In this document: one piece after another, positions 1 through 5,609 of the stretch
How the letters are laid out: each line of letters begins with the position of its first letter
How positions within the stretch are numbered: position 1 is the stretch's first letter
Source: Clostridia bacterium
Lineage (GTDB): Bacteria > Bacillota > Clostridia > Monoglobales > Firm-18
Length of the DNA stretch: 5,609 nt
Direction of reading: 5' to 3'
Assembly (NCBI GenBank): GCA_017408205.1
Contig: JAFQVC010000033.1
Location: 1 to 5,609 of the forward strand
Made by a program: the position numbers and the translations under genes
The notes under the pieces: model-generated
Told to the model about the DNA's origin: nothing
The model's database searches: none
The model's input: the letters and a program-made list of their open reading frames with translations, nothing else

Positions 1-177
1 AACAAACCACAGTTAAGCCATGTTTTACTTGCTATGGGACTTGATAAAGACACAGTTGAAAGCAGTATAAGATTAAGTTTTGGCAATGACAATACCATTG
101 AAGAAGCACAGTACTTTTGTGAGTGTTTAAAATCAGCAGTTTTGGCAAATAAATTTGTCAGGAGGAAATACAGATGA
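1..177 (+). CDS. Cysteine desulfurase (NifS/IscS-like, NifZ type), C-terminal fragment
   Basis: This is the last 58 codons of a pyridoxal-phosphate cysteine desulfurase; the rest lies before the window. The family removes sulfur from L-cysteine as an enzyme-bound persulfide and hands it to acceptor proteins. The visible part has the family's closing pattern: SHVLLAMGLD (residues 6-15 of the fragment), then SSIRLSFG, then a NT-x-EE stretch before the last helix. The catalytic cysteine loop normally sits just before the SHVL segment and is therefore outside the window. The gene ends in TGA at 175-177, sharing four bases (ATGA) with the thiI start. Its last codons (Arg-Arg) contain the AGGAGG ribosome binding site of thiI. 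In Bacillus the desulfurase NifZ sits next to thiI and supplies its sulfur, so the same role is inferred here. NifS, IscS or SufS-like assignments cannot be separated fully from the fragment, but the context favours NifZ. Confidence 0.9.
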   Translation, partial: NKPQLSHVLLAMGLDKDTVESSIRLSFGNDNTIEEAQYFCECLKSAVLANKFVRRKYR

Positions 178-1340
178 ACAAGGTAATTCTTTTAAAATAC
201 GGCGAAATTATTTTAAAAGGTCTTAACAGACCAATATTTGAAGACGCCCTGATTAAAAACTTAAAGCAAAGTGCTTTTGGTGAAAAGGTTAAAATATGGA
301 AAGCACAGGCGACTATTTATGTAGAAGCATTGGACGACACCGTTGATATGGACAACCTTGCAGTAAGATTGTCTAAAGTTTTTGGAATAGTTTCTGCCAC
401 AGTTGCATACACCGTTCCAAAGGAATTAGACAAGATTTGTGAACTTGCCGCAACACTTATTAAAAACGAAAAAGGAAATACCTTTAAAGTAGAAACAAAG
501 CGTGCAGACAAAAATTTTCCCATAAAATCTCCCGTTGTATCAATGGAGGTAGGGGGTGCAATTTTAGATGCAAACCCGAATTTAACTGTTGACGTTCACA
601 ATCCCGACATACTTGTAATGGTAGAAATAAGAGATTTTGCGGCGTATATTTATATGTCTAAAATTCAGGGTGTGGGCGGTATGCCCGTTGGTACTAACGG
701 CAAAGCCACATTGCTGTTGTCAGGAGGTATTGACAGTCCCGTTGCAGGATATATGGTTGCAAAACGAGGCGTAACCATTGATGCGGTGCATTTTTACAGT
801 TACCCATATACCAGTGAACGTGCAAAAGAAAAGGTGTTGGAACTTGCACAGATTCTTGCAGACTACTGCGGAAGAATAAACGTTCACATTGTACCTTTTA
901 CAGAAATTCAGCTTGCAATTAATGAAAAGTGCCCGCAAGAGCAAATGACAGTTATTATGCGAAGAATTATGATGTATATAGCAAATGCTGTTGCAAAGAA
1001 AAACGGTTCTTTGGGGCTTATTACGGGTGAAAGCATTGGACAGGTGGCTTCCCAGACCATTCAGGCGTTAGGCGTTACAGACGATGCTTCTGAACTTCCC
1101 GTTTTCCGTCCCGTAATCGGTATGGACAAAGATGAAATTATAACTATTGCAAGAAAAATAGGCACATTTGAAACATCTATTTTACCTTACGAGGATTGTT
1201 GTACGGTGTTTACACCAAAACACCCCAACACAAAACCCGTACTTGAAAAAATCAAGAAAAGCGAAAGTTTACTTGATTTACAGCCAATGATGGAAAGGTC
1301 TCTTGAGGGAGTTGAAACAGTTGTTGTTAAAAGACGCTGA
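174..1340 (+). CDS. thiI: tRNA 4-thiouridine sulfurtransferase ThiI (short form, no rhodanese domain)
   Basis: Cytoplasmic enzyme that adenylates U8 of tRNA with ATP and inserts sulfur to give 4-thiouridine; in many bacteria it also serves thiamine thiazole synthesis. The 388 residues show the usual order: an N-terminal ferredoxin-like domain starting with the KYGEI-x-LKG motif (8-16), a THUMP domain to about residue 165, and a PP-loop ATP-pyrophosphatase domain with SGGIDS at 183-188. A later TGESIGQVASQT segment and the EDCCTVF motif (Cys342, Cys343) are also typical. It stops about 45 residues after that motif, so it lacks the C-terminal rhodanese domain found in E. coli ThiI. This is the Gram-positive form, where the desulfurase is thought to pass sulfur directly; the gene just upstream fits that role. 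The ATG at 174 is supported by AGGAGG at 160-165, 8 bases upstream. The 3' end overlaps pncC. Confidence 0.96.
   Translation: MNKVILLKYGEIILKGLNRPIFEDALIKNLKQSAFGEKVKIWKAQATIYVEALDDTVDMDNLAVRLSKVFGIVSATVAYTVPKELDKICELAATLIKNEKGNTFKVETKRADKNFPIKSPVVSMEVGGAILDANPNLTVDVHNPDILVMVEIRDFAAYIYMSKIQGVGGMPVGTNGKATLLLSGGIDSPVAGYMVAKRGVTIDAVHFYSYPYTSERAKEKVLELAQILADYCGRINVHIVPFTEIQLAINEKCPQEQMTVIMRRIMMYIANAVAKKNGSLGLITGESIGQVASQTIQALGVTDDASELPVFRPVIGMDKDEIITIARKIGTFETSILPYEDCCTVFTPKHPNTKPVLEKIKKSESLLDLQPMMERSLEGVETVVVKRR
1305..1311 (+). promoter_or_regulatory. Ribosome binding site for pncC, inside thiI
   Basis: GAGGGAG lies within the last codons of thiI, 9 bases before TTG at 1321 and 12 before TTG at 1324. 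It is the only strong Shine-Dalgarno match near the start of pncC. It favours TTG 1321 over the longest possible start, TTG 1303, which overlaps this site and has only a GGAAAGG-like match (1292-1298) 4 bases upstream. Confidence 0.6.
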
Positions 1341-1791
1341 TAAAGTAGTTAAGTTATTAAAAAAACAAGGTCTTACCATTTCCACAGCAGAAAGTTGTAC
1401 AGGTGGGCTTTTGTCAGGTGCGATTACTGCAGTAAGCGGAAGTTCAGACGTTTTCAATGCAGGTATCGTTACTTATTCCAACGATGCAAAAATGAAGTAT
1501 CTCGGAGTAAAGGAAGAGACATTACGAAAATACGGTGCAGTAAGTAAAGAGACTGCTTACGAAATGTCAATGGGAATTAAGGAGGCAAACGGTGCTGACA
1601 TCGGTGTTGGCATTACGGGGATTGCAGGGCCCACGGGCGGAACAGATGAAAAGCCCGTAGGACTTGTGTATATCGGTGTTAACGGTGTTGTTACAAAGAA
1701 CATTTTTTCAGGCGAAAGAGAAGATGTACGGCTTAAGGCAGTTGTAAAAGCACTAAATATGGTGTCGGATTTTGTTGAAAATAATCATTGA
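1321..1791 (+). CDS. pncC: Nicotinamide-nucleotide amidase PncC (CinA C-terminal domain, standalone)
   Basis: Cytoplasmic enzyme of the CinA C-terminal family, which deamidates nicotinamide mononucleotide (NMN) to nicotinate mononucleotide, returning it to NAD synthesis. With the TTG start at 1321 it has 156 residues, close to the usual size of single-domain PncC. Visible family motifs are AESCTGG (23-29, Ser25 in the conserved nucleophile region), VTYSNDAKM (Lys57), and GITGIAGP followed by a glycine-rich turn and EKPVGLVYIG. The N-terminal molybdopterin-binding-like domain of full-length CinA is absent, and ThiI occupies that space in another frame. No ATG is available; TTG codons at 1303, 1312, 1321 and 1324 are all in frame. 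1321 is chosen from the GAGGGAG site and because it gives a normal N-terminal helix; 1303 would add six residues. It overlaps thiI by 20 bases. NMN is released by NAD-dependent DNA ligase, so a place beside recA makes sense; that link is inference. Confidence 0.9.
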   Translation: MLLKDADKVVKLLKKQGLTISTAESCTGGLLSGAITAVSGSSDVFNAGIVTYSNDAKMKYLGVKEETLRKYGAVSKETAYEMSMGIKEANGADIGVGITGIAGPTGGTDEKPVGLVYIGVNGVVTKNIFSGEREDVRLKAVVKALNMVSDFVENNH

Positions 1792-1799
1792 CGATGATT
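1783..1799 (+). repeat. Inverted repeat at the pncC stop / recA promoter
   Basis: AATCAT (1783-1788) and ATGATT (1794-1799) are perfect inverted copies around a 5-base centre, TGACG. The repeat covers the last codons and stop of pncC and surrounds the -35 element proposed for recA. It has no run of T after it and is AT-rich, so it is a poor terminator. It could be an operator or chance; the arms are short. Confidence 0.4.
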
Positions 1800-1816
1800 G
1801 TAATTTATAATATTAT
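1788..1816 (+). promoter_or_regulatory. Probable vegetative (sigma-A type) promoter of recA
   Basis: TTGACG at 1788-1793 and TATTAT at 1811-1816 are separated by 17 bases, a close match in sequence and spacing to the -35 and -10 consensus. A perfect TATAAT at 1806-1811 overlaps the -10 region but would leave only 12 bases to this -35. Transcription would begin around 1823, just at the recA ribosome binding site (GGAGGG, 1824-1829), giving a very short leader of about 15 bases. No LexA-type box (GAAC-N4-GTTC) is visible in this gap. The call is by eye from consensus; the AT-rich background raises the chance of a false match. Confidence 0.55.
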
Positions 1817-1838
1817 AGTATCTGGAGGGATATAAATT

Positions 1839-2888
1839 ATGAATGAAGAGAGAAAAAAAGCACTGGAACTTGCTATGGGACAAATCGAAAAGAAATACGG
1901 TAAAGGTGCAGTTATGCGTCTTGGCGAACATACAGCAATGAATGTTGAAGCGGTGTCCACTGGCTCTATTTCATTAGATATTGCATTAGGTATAGGCGGT
2001 ATTCCAAAAGGAAGAATTGTGGAAATCTTCGGGCCTGAATCTTCAGGTAAAACTACTGTTGCACTCCACATTACTTCTGAAATTCAGAAAAACGGCGGTA
2101 CCGTTGCATTTATTGATGCAGAACATGCTTTAGACCCCAAATATGCCCGCGCATTAGGCGTAAATACCGACGAGTTAATTGTTTCACAACCTGACAACGG
2201 TGAACAGGCACTTGAAATTGCAGAATGTCTTGTAAGAAGCGGTGCTGTTGATTTGGTAGTTGTTGACTCTGTTGCGGCATTAGTTCCAAAGCAGGAAATT
2301 GAGGACAATATGGGGGACGCTCACGTTGGTCTTCAGGCACGCCTTATGTCTCAGGCACTAAGAAAATTAAGCGGACTTATTAACAAATCAAATACTATAG
2401 TTGTATTTATTAACCAGTTAAGAGCAACAATTGCAACGGGCGGTTACGGCGGTCCTACAGAAACTACAACCGGCGGACGTGCTCTTAAGTTCTACGCATC
2501 TGTACGAATTGATGTCAGAAGAATTGCCACATTAAAGGACAGTTCAGGTCCTATCGGCAACAGAACAAGAGCGAAAATAGTTAAAAATAAAGTTGCTCCG
2601 CCTTTTAAAATTGCGGAATTTGATATTATGTACGGTCAGGGTATCTCAAAAGAGGGTGACCTTATTGACCTTGGTATTATGTTCAAACTTTGTAAAAAAA
2701 GCGGTTCCTGGTTTAATTACGGTGATATTAAACTTGGACAGGGCAGAGAAAGTGCAAGACAGTACTTTAAGGACAACCCTCAGGATGCTGAACGCTTAAA
2801 AGCAGAAATTATGGCTAAAATTGCTGCAGAAGGGACTCCTGATGCAGTAGAGGGCTCATTTGATGACGGTGAATTAGATGCCGAGTAA
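1839..2888 (+). CDS. recA: Recombinase RecA
   Basis: Forms ATP-dependent filaments on single-stranded DNA, carries out strand exchange and stimulates LexA self-cleavage. The 349 residues match the family length. The core shows the Walker A loop GPESSGKT at 65-72, the catalytic glutamate in IDAEHALDP (Glu95), Walker B LVVVDS ending at Asp143-Ser144, loop L1 around MGDAHVG, NQLR at 192-195 (Gln193, the ATP sensor), and [16 protein letters not shown] after L2. The C-terminal domain ends in an acidic tail (DDGELDAE), as is usual. Loop L2 between NQLR and ETTTGG is unusual: it reads [12 protein letters not shown] rather than the common form like EKVGVMFGNP, and is two residues longer. The reading frame is continuous on both sides, so it is not an obvious frameshift. 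GGAGGG at 1824-1829, 9 bases before the ATG, supports the start. A promoter lies just upstream, and the 3' end overlaps recX by 11 bases, suggesting coupled translation. Confidence 0.98.
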   Translation: MNEERKKALELAMGQIEKKYGKGAVMRLGEHTAMNVEAVSTGSISLDIALGIGGIPKGRIVEIFGPESSGKTTVALHITSEIQKNGGTVAFIDAEHALDPKYARALGVNTDELIVSQPDNGEQALEIAECLVRSGAVDLVVVDSVAALVPKQEIEDNMGDAHVGLQARLMSQALRKLSGLINKSNTIVVFINQLRATIATGGYGGPTETTTGGRALKFYASVRIDVRRIATLKDSSGPIGNRTRAKIVKNKVAPPFKIAEFDIMYGQGISKEGDLIDLGIMFKLCKKSGSWFNYGDIKLGQGRESARQYFKDNPQDAERLKAEIMAKIAAEGTPDAVEGSFDDGELDAE

Positions 2889-3342
2889 CGATACATTATA
2901 CGAGGCAAAAGTAACTGCAGTTAAACTTATGGGCAAGGTATCATATACTTACCTTGGACTTATTAATAAACTTGTAAGTAAAGGTTACAGCGAAGATATT
3001 GCTACAGAGGTGGCAGAGCATTATAAAATGCTTGGATATTTAGACGATGCTGATTATGCGGAAAAGTATATAAAAGATGCGGTTACGTTTAAATTTCACG
3101 GTCCCAAAAGAATACGTCACGAACTTATGTTAAAAGGCGTTGACGAATTTGTGATTGAAGATGTTATGTCTGAACTTGACATTGATTTTGATGAAGTATT
3201 AAAAGAACTTGCCGAAAATCGTGTAGATTTTTCAAAGTTGAAAGATTACAGGTACAGACAGAAAATTGTGGCATTATTTACCCGCAAGGGCTTTGGTTTT
3301 GAGCAAATTAATAACGTTTTGGAATATGAGGATGAATTATGA
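2878..3342 (+). CDS. recX: Regulatory protein RecX
   Basis: RecX binds RecA filaments and modulates, usually inhibits, RecA activity. The 154 residues consist of the family's repeated three-helix units. The first unit ends in [13 protein letters not shown] (about 53-65). The second carries the hallmark [14 protein letters not shown] (about 77-90). The third has [14 protein letters not shown] near the C terminus, matching the family's R-x-K-x-x-x-x-L-x-R-[KR]-GF pattern. The protein is helical and charged with no signal peptide or membrane segment, as expected in the cytoplasm. The ATG lies inside the last codons of recA (11-base overlap) and has only a weak site, GGTGA at 2868-2872, so expression probably depends on ribosomes finishing recA. 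This recA-recX arrangement is common in bacteria and ties modulator to target. The size is at the short end of the family but no part looks missing. Confidence 0.92.
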   Translation: MPSNDTLYEAKVTAVKLMGKVSYTYLGLINKLVSKGYSEDIATEVAEHYKMLGYLDDADYAEKYIKDAVTFKFHGPKRIRHELMLKGVDEFVIEDVMSELDIDFDEVLKELAENRVDFSKLKDYRYRQKIVALFTRKGFGFEQINNVLEYEDEL

Positions 3343-4652
3343 GAATTGCAGTTGCATCACTTGGTTGTGCAAAAAATTTAGTTGATACTGAAAATATACT
3401 CGGAATGTTAAAAGACGCAGGGTTTGAGATAATTGCAGACGAGTCAGAAGCAGAAGTTGTAATAGTTAACACCTGTTGTTTTATTAACGATGCTAAAACC
3501 GAGTCAATCGAAACAATTTTGGATATTGCCCAATGGAAAACCGACGGTAATTTAAAAAAACTTATTGTTATCGGTTGTCTGGCACAGCGATACCGCGAGC
3601 AGATTTTGACAGAAATGCCTGAAGTTGACGCGGTTGTTGGCGTAGGTGAGTACGACCGACTTATTGATGTAATAAAGGGCGATAATAATGTTGTTTTATG
3701 CGACAGAGAGTACAGTCATTTGAAAACACAAAGAATGTTGCAGACCCCACCATATACTGCATATTTGAAAATTGCAGACGGGTGCGACAATCATTGCACC
3801 TACTGTGTTATTCCGTCAATAAGAGGCGGTTTTAAAAGCAGGCCGATCGAAGAACTGACGGAAGAAGCAAAAGGTTTTGCAGAAAAAGGCGTTAAAGAAT
3901 TAATCGTTATTGCTCAGGACACAACCTGCTATGGTATTGATTTATACGGTGAGTGCCGTCTTCCCCAACTTCTGGAGGAACTTTGCAAAATTGACGGACT
4001 GTCATGGATACGTATTCACTACTGCTATCCCGAAAGAATTACCGACAAATTAATAGACGTTATGGCAGATAATGAAAAAATATGCAGATATATTGACATA
4101 CCCATTCAGCATTGCAACAACGAGGTTTTAAAAAGAATGGGCAGAAAAGATACAAAAGAAGGCATTATTTCGGTTTTAGAAAAGTTGAGAACAAAAATTC
4201 CCGACATTACAATAAGAACTACACTTATTACGGGTTTCCCGGGTGAGACAGACGAGCAGTACGCCGAAATGCTTGATTTTATTAAGCAGTATAAATTTGA
4301 GCGGCTGGGTGTGTTTACCTATTCCTGTGAAGAGGATACACCTGCTGCAAATATGGACGGGCAGATAGACGAAGAAGTAAAACAACAACGTCAGGAAATG
4401 CTTATGTTTGCACAGGATGATGTTATTGACGAAATATCGTCAGCAAAAATCGGTACAACTGTGAAAGTTCTGGTTGAAGGTTACGATACCATTATAAGAC
4501 AGTACTACGGACGAACAGAAGCAGATTCCACTGATATTGACGGTAAAGTTTTCTTTACATCAAAGGAAAGAATTCCCGAAGGTACTTTTGTCAACGTGGT
4601 AATTGAAAACTACATTGACTATGATTTATTCGGCTTCAGAAAGGTTGATTGA
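3339..4652 (+). CDS. rimO: Ribosomal protein uS12 (S12) methylthiotransferase RimO
   Basis: Radical SAM enzyme that adds a methylthio group to the beta carbon of a conserved aspartate (Asp88/89) of ribosomal protein S12. The 437 residues match the family. The N-terminal UPF0004 domain begins SLGCAKNLVDTE and carries three cluster cysteines: Cys10, Cys46 (in NTCCF) and Cys80 (in GCLAQRY). The radical SAM domain has the C-x3-C-x2-C motif with Cys149, Cys153 and Cys156 (GCDNHCTYCVIP). The RIHYCYPE and IPIQHCNNEVLKRMGR segments follow. A C-terminal TRAM domain of about 65 residues ends in DYDLFGF. SLGCAKN, rather than the MiaB-type start, and DYDLFG support RimO over the tRNA enzymes MiaB and MtaB. 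The ATG shares ATGA with the recX stop; GAGGA at 3328-3332 lies 6 bases upstream. An additional cysteine, Cys47, follows Cys46 where many homologues have Gly. Confidence 0.96.
   Translation: MRIAVASLGCAKNLVDTENILGMLKDAGFEIIADESEAEVVIVNTCCFINDAKTESIETILDIAQWKTDGNLKKLIVIGCLAQRYREQILTEMPEVDAVVGVGEYDRLIDVIKGDNNVVLCDREYSHLKTQRMLQTPPYTAYLKIADGCDNHCTYCVIPSIRGGFKSRPIEELTEEAKGFAEKGVKELIVIAQDTTCYGIDLYGECRLPQLLEELCKIDGLSWIRIHYCYPERITDKLIDVMADNEKICRYIDIPIQHCNNEVLKRMGRKDTKEGIISVLEKLRTKIPDITIRTTLITGFPGETDEQYAEMLDFIKQYKFERLGVFTYSCEEDTPAANMDGQIDEEVKQQRQEMLMFAQDDVIDEISSAKIGTTVKVLVEGYDTIIRQYYGRTEADSTDIDGKVFFTSKERIPEGTFVNVVIENYIDYDLFGFRKVD
4638..4644 (+). promoter_or_regulatory. Ribosome binding site for pgsA, inside rimO
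   Basis: AGAAAGG lies 10 bases before ATG 4655 and 4 bases before the alternative TTG 4649. The spacing favours the ATG, which also gives the family-typical N terminus MNLPNKLTILR. Confidence 0.45.
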
Positions 4653-4654
4653 TT

Positions 4655-5194
4655 ATGAATTTACCAAACAAGTTAACAATTTTAAGAATAATAATGATAC
4701 CTGTTTTTATCGCATTGTTTTTATACTGCGATACTAATTTAGGTAAAGTTCTTTGTACTGTTGTTTTTGCTCTTGCGTCATTTACTGATTTTGTTGACGG
4801 GCATATTGCAAGAAAATATAATTTAGTATCAAATTTCGGCAAATTTGCCGACCCCCTTGCAGACAAAATGCTTGTTACTGCAGCACTTATATGCTTGTGT
4901 TTTTCAGGTGCTTTAAATCCCTGGTATGTAATAATAATAACTTTCAGGGAATTTATGGTTACAGGAATACGTATTCTTGCAATATCTGACGGAAAGGTTA
5001 TTGCTGCAGGAACATCAGGCAAAATCAAAACAGTTATTCAGTTAATTGCAATTATAGCAATGCTGATTGACAGAATTTATCTTTTGCCCTTTGGTCTTTC
5101 ATTTATACTTATGACTTTAGCGGTAATTATGACTGTTTATTCAGGTGCTGAATATTTAATTGCCAATATTAATTTGTTTAAAAATGTTGATTAG
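4655..5194 (+). CDS. pgsA: CDP-diacylglycerol--glycerol-3-phosphate 3-phosphatidyltransferase PgsA
   Basis: Integral membrane enzyme that makes phosphatidylglycerophosphate from CDP-diacylglycerol and glycerol 3-phosphate, the committed step to phosphatidylglycerol. The 179 residues contain the complete CDP-alcohol phosphotransferase signature D-x2-D-G-x2-A-R-x8-G-x3-D-x3-D: Asp45, Asp48, Gly49, Ala52, Arg53, Gly62, Asp66 and Asp70. These aspartates bind the metal ions and the CDP group. MNLPNKLTILRI at the N terminus and FREFMVTGIR after the third hydrophobic stretch are typical of PgsA. Several hydrophobic segments follow one another, consistent with five to six membrane helices. Start ATG 4655 is preferred; an in-frame TTG at 4649 would add only two residues. 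It begins 2 bases after the rimO stop, so it is probably cotranscribed. The related phosphatidylserine synthase and cardiolipin synthase are less likely given the N terminus and length. Confidence 0.94.
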   Translation: MNLPNKLTILRIIMIPVFIALFLYCDTNLGKVLCTVVFALASFTDFVDGHIARKYNLVSNFGKFADPLADKMLVTAALICLCFSGALNPWYVIIITFREFMVTGIRILAISDGKVIAAGTSGKIKTVIQLIAIIAMLIDRIYLLPFGLSFILMTLAVIMTVYSGAEYLIANINLFKNVD

Positions 5195-5205
5195 GGGAGA
5201 GCAGT

Positions 5206-5609
5206 ATGAGAATTATAGTTGATGCAATGGGCGGTGACAATGCACCGAGCGAGGTTGTAAAAGGTGCTCTTATGGCGGTAGAAAAACTTGGTGTTGAAGT
5301 TGTTCTTGTAGGGGACAAGAACAAAATAGAAATGCCTGACAACGACAAGATTAGTTTAGTACATACGGAAGAGATAATTGACTGCGACGACGACCCTGTA
5401 AATTCAATAAGAACAAAAAAGGATTCCTCCATAGTTGTAGGACTTAAAATGCTCGCGGAAAAAGAGGGGGATGCCTTTGTTTCTGCAGGAAGTACAGGTG
5501 CGGTTATAAGCGGTGCTACACTTATAGTTAAAAGAATAAAAGGTATAAGACGCGCGGCACTTGGTGCAATTATTCCTACCCAAAAGGGCTACACACTTTT
5601 GATGGACGG
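5206..5609 (+). CDS. plsX: Phosphate acyltransferase PlsX, N-terminal part
   Basis: Peripheral membrane enzyme that converts acyl-ACP and phosphate to acyl phosphate, the donor used by PlsY to acylate glycerol 3-phosphate. The window holds the first 134 codons of a family usually about 330-340 residues long; the gene runs off the right edge without a stop. The start is typical: RIIVDAMGGDNAP at residues 2-14, followed by a Rossmann-like fold with VVLVGD. Further motifs are INS-type DDPVNSIRTKKDSS and the VSAGSTGAVISGA stretch near residues 92-104, where many homologues have SAGNTGA. The family's RPAL element appears as RRAAL here, a mild variation. GGGGAG just before the start, 5-6 bases from ATG 5206, supports it. 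It lies 11 bases after pgsA, placing two phospholipid enzymes together, probably on one transcript. Confidence 0.95.
   Translation, partial: MRIIVDAMGGDNAPSEVVKGALMAVEKLGVEVVLVGDKNKIEMPDNDKISLVHTEEIIDCDDDPVNSIRTKKDSSIVVGLKMLAEKEGDAFVSAGSTGAVISGATLIVKRIKGIRRAALGAIIPTQKGYTLLMD

Noticed and set aside
1698..1709. GAACATTTTTTC inside pncC as a possible LexA box
   Set aside because: Only one half fits GAAC-N4-GTTC, and it lies within coding sequence about 90 bases upstream of the proposed recA promoter.
1783..1810. Inverted repeat as a terminator between pncC and recA
   Set aside because: The stem has six AT-rich pairs and no T run follows it.
1806..1811. Perfect TATAAT as the recA -10 element
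   Set aside because: It leaves only 12 bases to TTGACG, and no good -35 lies 16-18 bases upstream; the overlapping TATTAT has correct spacing. It may still contribute.
2593..2799. Additional + strand open frame inside recA
   Set aside because: It is an out-of-frame shadow of the conserved RecA C-terminal region.
4649..4654. TTG at 4649 as the pgsA start
   Set aside because: It adds only two residues, sits 4 bases from the ribosome site, and the ATG at 4655 gives the usual PgsA N terminus.
4636..5028. Long open frame on the - strand opposite pgsA (130 codons)
   Set aside because: It mirrors a confidently identified gene, shows no recognisable domain, and has no independent support; the other - strand frames are shorter and equally unsupported.
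1..5609. A defence system, mobile element or other undescribed system
   Set aside because: Every gene falls into a well-known housekeeping family, all on one strand with uniform composition; there are no insertion-sequence ends, integrase, arrays or unexplained gaps.

Overview
The window reads as an ordinary, densely packed chromosomal stretch of a low-GC Gram-positive bacterium, most likely one of the Clostridia. This is inferred from the AT-rich codon use (many TTA, AGA and AAA codons), AGGAGG-type ribosome binding sites, a ThiI without a rhodanese domain next to a NifS-like cysteine desulfurase, and a recA-recX-rimO-pgsA cluster. Species cannot be named from the sequence alone. All eight genes lie on the + strand. 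No tRNA, rRNA, mobile element, CRISPR array or clear terminator is visible. The largest gap between genes is 47 bases.

Layout: the 3' end of a cysteine desulfurase gene (1-177) overlaps thiI (174-1340), forming a sulfur-relay pair for 4-thiouridine in tRNA and probably thiamine. thiI overlaps a standalone nicotinamide-nucleotide amidase gene (pncC, the CinA C-terminal domain; probable TTG start at 1321, end 1791). After a short gap holding a good vegetative promoter come recA (1839-2888), recX (2878-3342) and rimO (3339-4652), with overlapping ends. pgsA (4655-5194) follows after 2 bases, and plsX (5206 to the window edge) after 11.

Functionally there are three groups: sulfur transfer to tRNA (desulfurase, ThiI) and methylthiolation of ribosomal protein S12 (RimO); recombination and repair with its modulator and an NMN-salvage enzyme (RecA, RecX, PncC); and the start of phospholipid synthesis (PlsX, PgsA). 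The tight spacing suggests one or two long transcripts, with a fresh start in front of recA.

I found no undescribed system. The most unusual point is the DNA-binding loop L2 of RecA, which differs from the near-universal sequence and is two residues longer. Lesser points are the recA promoter with an inverted repeat and no visible LexA box, the CinA protein reduced to its amidase domain with a cluster of TTG start candidates, and a gene order permuted from the usual Firmicutes arrangement.
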